The notes beneath the pieces were generated by a model, which was given only the letters and a program-made list of their open reading frames with translations, did not search any database and was not told the DNA's origin. A stretch of DNA of 64,000 nt. Source: Ramlibacter sp. (lineage in GTDB: Bacteria; Pseudomonadota; Gammaproteobacteria; Burkholderiales; Burkholderiaceae_C). The stretch covers positions 868,001-932,000 of the forward strand of contig JAHBZN010000002.1 in assembly GCA_019635415.1 (NCBI GenBank), given 5' to 3'. Positions 1 through 7,706 of this stretch are shown here, in pieces (positions within the stretch are counted from its first letter, which is position 1; each line of letters starts with the position of its first letter). The position numbers and the translations under genes were made by a program.

Positions 1-897
1 CGCGAGTTCACCATCCGGCCCACGCAGGGCGCGGTGCCGCATGGCCCGGGCAGCCACCTGCAGCTGGAAGTGCTGGTGGACGGGCAGCCTCAGTGGCGCT
101 CGTACTCGCTGGTGGGGCCCGCCAAGGGCGACGTCTATCGCATTGCCGTCAAGCGGCTGGATTCGGGCCGCGGGGGCTCGCGTGCCATGTGGCAACTGGC
201 GCAGGGGGATCGCCTGCGCATCAGCGAGCCGCAGAACCATTTCCCGCTGGCCTGGGATGCGCCGGCCTACCTGCTGGTGGCCGGGGGCATCGGCATCACG
301 CCGCTGGTGGGCATGGCACAGGCGCTGGCCGCTCGCGGCGCTCCCGTGCGCCTGTGCTATGCGGCGCGCGACGCGGGGGAGCTTGCCTACGCCAGTGACC
401 TGCAAGCCTGCCTGGGCGACGCCCTGCAGACGCTGACGGGCCGACGCATCGACCTCGCGGCTGAGGTGGCTGCGCTGGCTCCGGGCGCGCAGATGTATGT
501 CTGCGGGCCCGCTCCCATGCTGGACGCGGCGCGCCAGGCCTGGGCCGACGCGGGCCGGCCGCCGGCCGACCTGCGCTTCGAAACCTTTGGCAGCAGCGGC
601 CACCTTGCGCCGCAGGCGTTCCGCGTGCAGATCCCGCGGCATCGGCTGGACATCACCGTGCCAGCCGACTGCAGCCTGCTCGACGCGCTGGAAAGCGCCG
701 GCGTGCTGACCCTGTCGGATTGCAAGCGCGGCGAGTGCGGCCTGTGCGCCGTCGATGTGCTGGCCGTGGACGGCACCATCGACCACCGCGATGTCTTCCT
801 GAGCGCATACGAAAAGCAGGCCAACCGCCGCATCTGCGCCTGCGTCTCGCGTGTGGTGGGCAGCGTCACGCTGGACTCGGCCTGGCGGCCGGACTGA
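1..897 (+). CDS. Reductase component of an aromatic-ring oxygenase (phthalate dioxygenase reductase family), 5' truncated
   Basis: The frame is open from the first base of the window, so the gene starts upstream; a GTG at 34 is internal. The 298 visible codons have the phthalate dioxygenase reductase order. An FMN-binding barrel with RSYSL comes first, then an NAD-binding half with GGIGITPLVGM and YVCGPAPMLDA, then a C-terminal plant-type [2Fe-2S] domain with CKRGECGLC and a distal Cys in RRICAC. Such proteins pass electrons from NADH through FMN and the cluster to a Rieske oxygenase that hydroxylates or demethylates an aromatic acid (phthalate, vanillate and similar). The oxygenase itself would lie to the left. 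Placement ahead of a protocatechuate pathway suggests the substrate is converted to protocatechuate, which is inference. Confidence 0.88.
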   Translation, partial: REFTIRPTQGAVPHGPGSHLQLEVLVDGQPQWRSYSLVGPAKGDVYRIAVKRLDSGRGGSRAMWQLAQGDRLRISEPQNHFPLAWDAPAYLLVAGGIGITPLVGMAQALAARGAPVRLCYAARDAGELAYASDLQACLGDALQTLTGRRIDLAAEVAALAPGAQMYVCGPAPMLDAARQAWADAGRPPADLRFETFGSSGHLAPQAFRVQIPRHRLDITVPADCSLLDALESAGVLTLSDCKRGECGLCAVDVLAVDGTIDHRDVFLSAYEKQANRRICACVSRVVGSVTLDSAWRPD

Positions 898-1065
898 TTT
901 GTTCATTGAGATAGCTCATCGGTGGATATAGCAAAAATAGATAACTGATAGAGCGTGCCCTGCCATTCCTTTGGTGCGCCCTGAGGGTCACAATCTCCGT
1001 GTCCCCGTCGTGGACCGGCCAACGCAGCCGGTGCCGCCCCGATCACCCTCATTCTGGAGACTGCT
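898..1065 (+). promoter_or_regulatory. Intergenic leader of the TRAP transporter operon
   Basis: This 168-bp gap separates the reductase gene from dctP. Its first 60 bp are AT-rich with several ATAG/GATA steps around 908-955, unlike the flanking GC-rich coding DNA, so a promoter for the transporter genes is plausible there. No clear -35/-10 pair or terminator hairpin was recognised. A purine-rich CTGGAGAC precedes the dctP ATG and would serve as ribosome binding site. Confidence 0.35.
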
Positions 1066-2094
1066 ATGAACAAGAGAGCTTTCGTCAAGACCGCCGTCGC
1101 GGCCGCCGCCCTGTGCGCCTCCGGCTACACCATGGCCCAGCAGGTCACGCTGCGCCTGCACCAGATGCTGCCGCCGCAGGCCACCATTCCGGCCCGCGCG
1201 CTGATCCCCTGGGCGCAGAAGGTCGAGAAAGAGTCCGGCGGCAAGATCAAGGTCCAGCTGTTCCACGCGATGCAGCTCGGTGGCACGCCGCCCCAGCTGT
1301 TCGACCAGGCCAAGGACGGCATCGTCGACCTGACCTGGACGGTGCTGGGCTACACCCCCGGCCGTTTCAACAAGGCTGAAGTGTTCGAGCTGCCGTTCAT
1401 GACCACGACCGCCGAAGCGAGCTCCAAGGCGTTCCAGGAGTACGTCGAAAAGTACGACATGGACGAGTTCAAGGACGTCAAGCTGATCTGCGTCCACACC
1501 CATGGCCCGGGCCTGTTCCACACCAAGGAGCCGGTGACCAGCATGGACTCGCTGCGCGGCATGAAGATCCGCGGCGGCTCGCGCATCATCAACAACATGC
1601 TCACCAAGCTGGGCGCCACGCCGGTGGGCATGCCCGTGCCGGCCGTGACCGAGGCGCTCTCCAAGGGCGTGATCGACGGCACCACCATTCCCTGGGAAGT
1701 GACCCCGGCGCTCAAGGTCTCGCAACTGGTGCACAACCACACCACGTTCGCGGGCAAGTACGGCCTGTACACCCAGACCTTTGCCTTTGCGATGAACAAG
1801 GCCTCTTACGAGAAGCTGCCAGCCGACCTGAAGAAGGTGATCGACGACAACTCCGGCATGGTGGCCGCGGCCATGTTCGGCAAGGCCATGGACGACGGCG
1901 ACAAGGTGGGCCACGACATCGCGGTCAAGGCCGGCAACAAGATCGTTGCGCTCGACGTGGCCGAAACGCAGCGCTGGCGCCGCACGGCCGGCGTGGTCGA
2001 GTCCGACTGGGTGGCCGAGATGAAGGGCAAGGGCATCGATGGCGCCAAGCTGGCCGCCGAAGCCCGGGCGCTGGTCGAGAAGTACTCCAAGTAA
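1066..2094 (+). CDS. dctP: TRAP transporter periplasmic substrate-binding protein (DctP family)
   Basis: A 342-residue solute-binding protein of a tripartite ATP-independent periplasmic transporter. The first ~24 residues form a typical Sec signal (two-basic start, Ala-rich core, cleavage near TMAQQ). The mature part shows the family layout: an LRLHQMLPP opening strand, a GMKIRGGSRI segment holding the Arg that normally salt-bridges the ligand carboxylate, and KGVIDGTTIPWE. It delivers a carboxylate ligand to the DctQM membrane complex encoded next. Linkage to a ring-oxygenase reductase and the protocatechuate genes suggests an aromatic or related acid as ligand. The ligand cannot be read from sequence. 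Confidence 0.9.
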   Translation: MNKRAFVKTAVAAAALCASGYTMAQQVTLRLHQMLPPQATIPARALIPWAQKVEKESGGKIKVQLFHAMQLGGTPPQLFDQAKDGIVDLTWTVLGYTPGRFNKAEVFELPFMTTTAEASSKAFQEYVEKYDMDEFKDVKLICVHTHGPGLFHTKEPVTSMDSLRGMKIRGGSRIINNMLTKLGATPVGMPVPAVTEALSKGVIDGTTIPWEVTPALKVSQLVHNHTTFAGKYGLYTQTFAFAMNKASYEKLPADLKKVIDDNSGMVAAAMFGKAMDDGDKVGHDIAVKAGNKIVALDVAETQRWRRTAGVVESDWVAEMKGKGIDGAKLAAEARALVEKYSK

Positions 2095-2158
2095 GATAGC
2101 CGGCACCTCCCGTCAACCACTCCAGCGGGGCACTCAGGTGCCCCGCGCTGCATCCAAC

Positions 2159-2683
2159 ATGGTCAAACTTGTTTACCGCACGGCCGAATGGCTGGCCTAT
2201 CTGGGTGGCCTGCTGCTGACCGCCATCGCCGTGATGGTGGTGGTCAGCGTCAGCGGCCGCGCCCTGATCTCCGTCGGCCTGGGCCCGGTGCCCGGCGACT
2301 TCGAAATGGTGGAGATGGCCACGGCCGTCGTGGTGTTCTTCTTCCTGCCCTGGTGCTACCTCAAGAACGGCCATGCGATGGTGGACATCATCTACATGCA
2401 TCTGCCGCGCTGGGCCCAGCGGTTTCTCACCGTGTTCAGCGATGTGCTGATGCTGGCGATCTGGGTCATCCTGACCTGGCGCCTGGGCGTGTCGGTGGGC
2501 GACAAGTACAACGAGAGCGAAACCACGTTCATCCTGCAGATTCCGGTGTGGTGGGCGTACGCCGTGTCGCTGTTCGGTGCGGGGGTGGGATGTGTCACCT
2601 ACCTGACCAAGACCCTCGTGGAGCTGGGCGTGGCGCGTGAGCCCGCCGGCTGGTCGGCTGAACCCGCGGGAGGCCACGTATGA
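2159..2683 (+). CDS. dctQ: TRAP transporter small membrane subunit (DctQ family)
   Basis: A 174-residue protein with four predicted membrane segments, the size and topology of DctQ. The ATG at 2159 (MVKLVYRTAEW) is chosen because upstream in-frame sequence overlaps the end of dctP and looks non-coding. The segment FFFLPWCYLKNGHAMVD is the conserved loop of the family. DctQ binds the large DctM subunit and is needed for sodium-driven import of the ligand carried by DctP. The stop overlaps the dctM start by four bases (ATGA), indicating translational coupling. Confidence 0.9.
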   Translation: MVKLVYRTAEWLAYLGGLLLTAIAVMVVVSVSGRALISVGLGPVPGDFEMVEMATAVVVFFFLPWCYLKNGHAMVDIIYMHLPRWAQRFLTVFSDVLMLAIWVILTWRLGVSVGDKYNESETTFILQIPVWWAYAVSLFGAGVGCVTYLTKTLVELGVAREPAGWSAEPAGGHV

Positions 2684-3996
2684 GCGGCATGGAACTCGCA
2701 CTGTGGTCGTTCCCGGTGCTGATGGCGCTGATCTTTCTGCGCGTGCCGATCGGCCTGTCCATGCTGGTCTGCGGCTTTGGTGGTGCCTGGATGGTCTATG
2801 GGCAGGTGCTGCCCATTCTCAACCAGCTCAAGCAGGTGACGTACGCCACGTTCTCGAGCTACTCGCTGTCGGTGGTGCCGCTGTTCCTGCTCATGGGGCA
2901 GTTCGCTTCCATCGGGGGCATGTCGGCGGCGCTGTTCAAGGCGGCGCAGGCCTGGCTGGGGCACCGCCGTGGCGGAGTGGCCCTGGCGGCCATCGGCGCC
3001 TGCGCGGGCCTCGGGGCCATCTGCGGGTCGTCGGTGGCCACGGCCGCCACCATGGGACAGGTGGCCCTGCCCGAATTGCGCAAGAACGGTTACTCCGGTG
3101 CGCTGGCCACGGGCTGCCTGGCCGCGGGGGGCACGCTGGGCATCCTGATTCCGCCGTCCATCGTACTGGTGATCTACGCCATCCTGACCGAGCAGAACAT
3201 TGCCAAGCTGTTCCTCGCCGCCTTCATTCCCGGCATCCTGGCCATGATCGGCTACATGATCGTCGTGGCCGTCTATGTGCGCGTGAGCCCGGGCAGTGCC
3301 GGCAAGAACGAACCCATGCCCATGGAGGAGCGCTGGCGTGAGACGCGCAAGGTCTGGCCCGTGCTGACGCTGTTCCTGGTGGTGGTTGGCGGCATCTATG
3401 GCGGCATCTTCACGCCCACCGAAGGCGCCGGCATCGGCGCCGCGGGCACGGGCCTGGTCGCCTGGGTCAATGGCTCGATGAACCGCGCCAAGCTGCGCGA
3501 GGCGCTCATCGGCACGGCCGTGGCCACCGGCATGATCTTCATGATCGTGCTGGGGGCCAGTGTCTACAACACCTTCCTGGCGTTGTCCCAACTGCCGCAG
3601 CAGGCTGCCACCATCGTGGCGTCGTCGGGCCTGAGCCCCTGGGCCGTGCTGTCGGCCATCATCGTCCTGTACCTGATCATGGGTTGCTTCATGGACTCGC
3701 TGTCCATGATCCTGCTGACCATCCCGATCTTCTATCCCATCGTCTCGGGGCTGGACTACGGCATCCATGGCGAACAGTTCGCCATCTGGTTCGGTATCCT
3801 GGTGCTGATCGCGGTGGAGGTCGGCATGATCACGCCGCCGGTGGGCATGAATCTCTTTGTCATCAACTCGATCGCGCGCGACATCCCCATGAGCCACACC
3901 TTCCGTGGCGCCATGCCTTTCGTGGCCAGCGACCTGATCCGCATCGTGATCCTCACGCTGTTCCCGTCGATCACGCTGTTCGCATTGCGGCTATGA
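2680..3996 (+). CDS. dctM: TRAP transporter large permease subunit (DctM family)
   Basis: A 438-residue polytopic membrane protein with about 12 hydrophobic segments, the sodium-coupled permease of the TRAP system. Family landmarks seen are the GSSVATAATMGQVALPE stretch early, GILIPPSIVLVIYA after it, TPTEGAGIGAAG in the middle and the ITPPVGMNLFVI motif near the C-terminus. Length matches DctM. It overlaps dctQ by four bases and its stop overlaps the start of the following Bug protein, so all four genes are probably one transcript. Confidence 0.93.
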   Translation: MSGMELALWSFPVLMALIFLRVPIGLSMLVCGFGGAWMVYGQVLPILNQLKQVTYATFSSYSLSVVPLFLLMGQFASIGGMSAALFKAAQAWLGHRRGGVALAAIGACAGLGAICGSSVATAATMGQVALPELRKNGYSGALATGCLAAGGTLGILIPPSIVLVIYAILTEQNIAKLFLAAFIPGILAMIGYMIVVAVYVRVSPGSAGKNEPMPMEERWRETRKVWPVLTLFLVVVGGIYGGIFTPTEGAGIGAAGTGLVAWVNGSMNRAKLREALIGTAVATGMIFMIVLGASVYNTFLALSQLPQQAATIVASSGLSPWAVLSAIIVLYLIMGCFMDSLSMILLTIPIFYPIVSGLDYGIHGEQFAIWFGILVLIAVEVGMITPPVGMNLFVINSIARDIPMSHTFRGAMPFVASDLIRIVILTLFPSITLFALRL

Positions 3997-4961
3997 AACG
4001 CCGGGGGCTCCTCGCGCTGGGCCTGCTGGGCGCGGTGGCCACCGGCGGGGCGCGCGGCCAAATGGCTGGGCGCCCGCTGCGCATCGTGGTTCCCAATGGC
4101 GCGGGTGGCGCGGCCGACATCACGGCGCGAACAGTGGGTCAGAAGCTGGCCGAGCTGCTGGGCCAGCCCGTGGTGGTCGAGAACCGCCCGAGCGCTGGCG
4201 GCGTGGTGGCCGGCGAAGGGGTGGCGCGCGCCGAACCCGATGGCCGCACCCTGCTGCTGGTGAGCAGTGGCACGGCGGTGAGCGCGGCGTTGTTCAAGTC
4301 CCTGCCGTTTGACACGCTGCGGGACTTCGCACCGGTTTCTCTCCTGGCCACGTTTGATCTGGCGCTGGTGGTGGCCGAGGGCGGGCGCTTTCGCTCGCTG
4401 GATCAGCTGCTGGCCCACGCGCGCGTCAACCCGGGCCGGCTCAACCTCGGCACGCCGCAGATCGGCACCACCCAGAACCTGGCTGCCGAGCTGTTCAAGG
4501 CCACCGCCGGGGTCGACGTGCAGGTGGTGCCTTTCAATGGCACGCCGCCGGTGATCCAGGCGCTGCGGGGCGGCCAGATCGACGCCACGGTGGACATCCT
4601 CGGGCCTCTGATGCCCCAGATCTCGGCCGGTGCGCTGCGGCCGCTGGCGGTGCTGGGCGCGGCCCGCGCGCCCCAACTGCCCCAGGTGCCCACGGTGCGT
4701 GAAAGCGGTGCCGGCCTGGCCGGGTTCAACGTGTCCTCGTGGAATGGCCTGGCGGCGCCCGCCCGCACGCCCGCCGTCGAGGTGGATCGCCTGAGCCGCG
4801 CGGTGCAGGCGGTGCTGCAGCAACCCGAAGTGAAGCAGCGTCTGGCGGAACTCAACCTCAACGCGCAAGGCAGCAGCCCGGCGCAACTGGCCGACCATCT
4901 GGCCGCCGATGTGCGCCGCTGGCAGGACGTCATCGCCCGCGCCAGAATCGCGCGTCAGTGA
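3993..4961 (+). CDS. Orphan Bug/TctC-family periplasmic binding protein
   Basis: The ATG at 3993 overlaps the dctM stop (ATGA). The 322-residue product starts with a signal peptide (MKRRGLLALGLLGAVATGG) and has the Bug hallmarks PLRIVVPNGAGGAADITAR near the mature N-terminus and LRGGQIDATVDILGPLMPQI in the second lobe. Bug proteins bind small carboxylates or aromatic acids; some work with TctAB permeases, many are orphans, and terephthalate uptake proteins of the TphC type belong here. No tctA or tctB is present in the window. Co-transcription with a complete TRAP system gives this operon two different solute receptors, which may mean substrate sensing or use of a permease elsewhere. Confidence 0.88.
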   Translation: MKRRGLLALGLLGAVATGGARGQMAGRPLRIVVPNGAGGAADITARTVGQKLAELLGQPVVVENRPSAGGVVAGEGVARAEPDGRTLLLVSSGTAVSAALFKSLPFDTLRDFAPVSLLATFDLALVVAEGGRFRSLDQLLAHARVNPGRLNLGTPQIGTTQNLAAELFKATAGVDVQVVPFNGTPPVIQALRGGQIDATVDILGPLMPQISAGALRPLAVLGAARAPQLPQVPTVRESGAGLAGFNVSSWNGLAAPARTPAVEVDRLSRAVQAVLQQPEVKQRLAELNLNAQGSSPAQLADHLAADVRRWQDVIARARIARQ

Positions 4962-4980
4962 TTTCTCAAGGAGATTTGCA

Positions 4981-5895
4981 ATGCAGTTGCCACGTATCGG
5001 CCTGATCGGCTATGGCGAGGTGGGCAAGATTTTCTGCCTGGGCCTGCGAAGCCAGCCCGGCGTGACCGCGGTGGGGGCCTGGGACCTCAAATTCATCCGG
5101 GACGACGTGCGGGGCGCCGAACTGGACCACGCCGCGCTCCACGGCGTCCAGGCCCACGCCTCGGCGCGTGAACTCTGCGAGGCCAGCGACCTCGTGATCT
5201 CCGCCGTGACCGCCTCCAACACGCTGGCCGTGGCGCGCGAGGCGGCGCAGCACCTGCGCGCCGGCAGCGTGTTCCTGGATCTCAATTCGGCCTCCCCGGG
5301 CACCAAGCAGCAGGCGGCCGCGCTCATCGATGCGGCGGGCGCCGACTACGTGGAAGCGGGCGTCATGACCTCGGTGCCGCCCTACGGCATCCGTGTGCCC
5401 ATGCTGCTGGGGGGGCGCCAGGCGGCCGCGCTGGCCGCGCTGCTGGGCGGCTGGGGCCTGGATGCCAAGCCGGTCAGCGAGAAGCTGGGCGTGGCCAGTG
5501 CCATCAAGATGTGCCGCAGCGTCATGATCAAGGGCCTGGAAGCCCTGGTCATCGAAAGTTACGCCACGGCGCGGGCCTACGGGGTCGAAGACCACGTGCT
5601 GCCCACGCTGGCCGAGACCTTTCCCTCCATCGATTGGGAGAAGCAGGGCGCCTATTTCTTCAGCCGCGTGGTGCAGCACGGCCAGCGCCGGGCCGAGGAA
5701 ATGCGCGAGTCCGCCAACACCGTGCGCGAGGCCGGTTTCGAACCGTTCATGGCGCAGGCCATTGCCGACAAGCAGCAGTGGGTGGCCGATCAGGCCAGAG
5801 GCGGGGTGTTTGCCGGGGTCGGCCCCTCCGCGGCCTGGCAGGCCTACGCCGACGGCCTGCTCGCGGCACGGCCCGATGCGCTTCAAAAACCATAG
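4981..5895 (+). CDS. NAD(P)-dependent dehydrogenase, 6-phosphogluconate dehydrogenase-like with DUF1932 C-terminus
   Basis: A 304-residue protein starting at the ATG at 4981, preceded by AAGGAGATTTGCA, a strong ribosome binding site that excludes the longer in-frame start. The N-terminal Rossmann domain carries GLIGYGEVG, and the C-terminal helical half matches the DUF1932 type often fused to NAD-binding domains (MCRSVMIKGLEALVIE). The reaction is unknown; relatives oxidise beta-hydroxyacids or cis-diols. It ends the + operon of reductase, TRAP and Bug genes and may oxidise an intermediate produced by the upstream oxygenase. Its TAG stop is supplied by the ATAGC core of a dispersed repeat copy. 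Confidence 0.75.
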   Translation: MQLPRIGLIGYGEVGKIFCLGLRSQPGVTAVGAWDLKFIRDDVRGAELDHAALHGVQAHASARELCEASDLVISAVTASNTLAVAREAAQHLRAGSVFLDLNSASPGTKQQAAALIDAAGADYVEAGVMTSVPPYGIRVPMLLGGRQAAALAALLGGWGLDAKPVSEKLGVASAIKMCRSVMIKGLEALVIESYATARAYGVEDHVLPTLAETFPSIDWEKQGAYFFSRVVQHGQRRAEEMRESANTVREAGFEPFMAQAIADKQQWVADQARGGVFAGVGPSAAWQAYADGLLAARPDALQKP

Positions 5896-5935
5896 CGCAA
5901 GGTGACCAGCCGGCAAGGGCTACAGCCGGTTTGAG
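5886..5935 (+). repeat. Dispersed ATAGC-N20-GGGCTACAG repeat, copy 1 (intergenic, overlaps stop codon)
   Basis: Contains ATAGC at 5892-5896, then exactly 20 bases, then GGGCTACAGCC. The arrangement matches six other copies in this window. It overlaps the 3' end of the dehydrogenase gene, and its ATAGC supplies the TAG stop. It fills most of the gap to the convergent LysR gene. Confidence 0.75.
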
Positions 5936-5938
5936 TCC

Positions 5939-6862
5939 TTAATTGGCAGAAATCAGCGATTTCGCGGTCTGCTGGATCAGCTCGAGCATGGCCTTCTGCG
6001 TGAGCGTGGCCGGGCGCTGTGAACTCACCGCCATGGACAGCTTGCTGCGAAGGCGTGGGGCCCCAGGGCCGCTGCCCACGATCGGACGCATGGAAAACGC
6101 CTTGGGGCGCGCCGAGGTGTGCACCGCATTGCGCGACAGCACCGCGCTGCCGGCGCCGTCCGCCACCAGCTCCAGGATGGCCGCGACGCCGTCAATCTCC
6201 AGCGCGATGTCGGGCGGGCTGCCCAGGCTGGCCAGTTCGGCTTCGACGATCATGCGGATGGCGTTGGGCCGGCTGGGGATGACCAGCGGCAGGCTGGCCA
6301 GCTCGCGCAGGGTCACGGGCTGCCGCAGCGGCGCCGAAGACGCATCGCCCTGGCGCTGCACCAGGAACAGGTCCTCCTCGAGCAGCAGCGTCGATTCGGT
6401 GTCGGTGGAGGCCGTGGCGTTGTAGAGCAGGGCGATGTCGAGCCGGCCGTGGGCCAGGGACTCCTGCATCGCGGCCGACAACCCTTCGGTGATCGAGAGC
6501 GTGGCTTCCGGCATGCGGCGGCGGAATTCGCGGATCAGCGGCACGGTCAGCACCTTGGCCACGCTGGGGGGCAGGCCGATGGCCACCCGTCCCGCCAGCG
6601 CGCCACGCACCCGGCCCAGCTCCTCGCGTGCGCGCTCCACCTGGTGCAGGATGCCGCGTCCGTGTTCCAGCAGCAGCTTGCCGGCCTCGGTGGGCGAGGC
6701 GCCGCGGCCATTGCGCGTGAGCAGGTTCTGCCGCAGCTCGACCTCCAGCAGCCGGACCTGCCGGCTCAGGGCCGGCTGGGCCACGTCGAGCGCGATGGCC
6801 GCCCGCGTGAAGCTGCCCAGTTCGGCCACGCGCACGAAGTACTCGAGTTGCTTGAGGTCCAT
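5939..6862 (-). CDS. LysR-type regulator, probable regulator of the protocatechuate 4,5-cleavage operon
   Basis: A 307-residue LysR-type protein. The start at 6862 (MDLKQLEYFVRVAELGSFTR) is the canonical N-terminus; the longer frame to 6985 would run into the divergent gene. The winged-helix domain covers residues ~1-60, with AQPALSRQVRLLE as recognition helix, followed by an inducer-binding domain. It is transcribed away from the catabolic operon with a ~117-bp shared upstream region, the usual LysR arrangement. Regulators of this family control lig and pmd operons elsewhere, using pathway intermediates as inducers. The assignment to this operon rests on position. Confidence 0.87.
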   Translation of the reverse strand: MDLKQLEYFVRVAELGSFTRAAIALDVAQPALSRQVRLLEVELRQNLLTRNGRGASPTEAGKLLLEHGRGILHQVERAREELGRVRGALAGRVAIGLPPSVAKVLTVPLIREFRRRMPEATLSITEGLSAAMQESLAHGRLDIALLYNATASTDTESTLLLEEDLFLVQRQGDASSAPLRQPVTLRELASLPLVIPSRPNAIRMIVEAELASLGSPPDIALEIDGVAAILELVADGAGSAVLSRNAVHTSARPKAFSMRPIVGSGPGAPRLRSKLSMAVSSQRPATLTQKAMLELIQQTAKSLISAN

Positions 6863-6979
6863 GGCAGGGTGTGCGTTGGTAGTGTTTTGTATAACTTTGG
6901 GGCGATTATGCCGAACCGCTATACCTGCTAGTCGGGCAGGTGCCTGTCTGAGCGGCGCGCCGCCGCAGAGAATGCCGGC
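6863..6979. promoter_or_regulatory. Divergent control region between the LysR gene and the pmd operon
   Basis: This 117-bp region is visibly more AT-rich than its flanks. ATAACTTTGGGGCGATTAT at 6891-6909 has the ATAA...TTAT ends and T-N11-A spacing of LysR operators, so it is a candidate regulator site. No confident -35/-10 pair was assigned. Confidence 0.4.
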
Positions 6980-7681
6980 ATGCAAACCGTGATCAAGGGC
7001 ATTTCGTCAATGGCCACCCGGCTGCTGCTGGCGGACCTGTCTTCGGCCTTCGAGGCGGCGTCCGGCTGCCGCGTGATGATCGAATCCGTCGGCGGCGTGG
7101 ACGCGGCGCGCCGGGTCCAGGCGGGCGAAGTTTTCGACCTGGTGTTTCTCGCCTCTGACGCCATCGACAAGCTCATCGCTTCGGGCTATCTGCTGCCGGG
7201 CAGCCGCGCCGACCTCGTGCGCTCGGGCGTGGCCGTGGCCGTGCGTGCCGGGGCGCCGCGGCCGGATATCAGCACCGAAGAGGCCGTGCGGGCCGCCGTC
7301 AGGGCCGCCCCCAGCATCAGCTATTCCACCGGGCCGAGCGGCGTCGCCCTGGCCCGGTTGTTCGAGCGCTGGGGCCTGGCGCAGGAACTGGCCGGCCGCA
7401 TGGTCCAGGCCCCGCCGGGTGTGCCCGTGGGCTCCCTGGTGGCGCGTGGCGAGGTGGCCCTGGGCTTTCAGCAACTGAGCGAACTCAAGCACCTGGAGGG
7501 CATCACGGTCGTGGGCCCGCTGCCGCCGGCAATCCAGATCACCACGGTGTTCTCGGCCGGGGTTCACGCCAGCGTCGCGGCCGGCTCCGCACAGGCCCGG
7601 CAGGTGCAGGCCCTGCTGCAGGCCATGACCTCATCGCAAGCCGACCCGATCAAGCAGCGCCAGGGCATGGAGCCCGCCTGA
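6980..7681 (+). CDS. ModA-like substrate-binding-fold protein without signal peptide; candidate pathway isomerase
   Basis: A 233-residue protein of the periplasmic-binding-protein type 2 fold related to molybdate-binding ModA. Seen landmarks are VIKGISSMATRLLLADL at the very N-terminus, GEVFDLVFLASDAIDKL (the ModA phrase around residues 50-65), ISYSTGPSGVALARLFERWG and ARGEVALGFQQLSEL. The protein begins directly with the first strand of the fold, so no export signal is present and it should be cytoplasmic, odd for a transport receptor. No ABC permease genes adjoin it. It is the first gene of the 4,5-cleavage operon, 25 bp before pmdE. A ModA-like protein is known to act as aconitate isomerase, so a role in isomerising oxalomesaconate, the step normally done by PmdU/LigU, is a reasonable hypothesis but is not shown by sequence alone. 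Confidence 0.72.
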   Translation: MQTVIKGISSMATRLLLADLSSAFEAASGCRVMIESVGGVDAARRVQAGEVFDLVFLASDAIDKLIASGYLLPGSRADLVRSGVAVAVRAGAPRPDISTEEAVRAAVRAAPSISYSTGPSGVALARLFERWGLAQELAGRMVQAPPGVPVGSLVARGEVALGFQQLSELKHLEGITVVGPLPPAIQITTVFSAGVHASVAAGSAQARQVQALLQAMTSSQADPIKQRQGMEPA

Positions 7682-7706
7682 TCCCACGAATACAACAGGA
7701 GAAGAC

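Noticed and set aside
34..36. GTG at 34 as the start of the reductase gene
   Set aside because: The frame is open to base 1 and the upstream residues (EFTIRP) fit the family, so the gene is truncated by the window edge.
904..960. Possible eighth repeat copy with ATAGC/ATAG elements
   Set aside because: ATAGC is present but there is no GGGCTA at 20-nt spacing, so it does not fit the family.
988..2106. 372-codon - strand frame opposite dctP
   Set aside because: Antisense shadow in high-GC sequence with a repetitive His/Gly/Leu pattern; dctP on + has signal peptide and family motifs.
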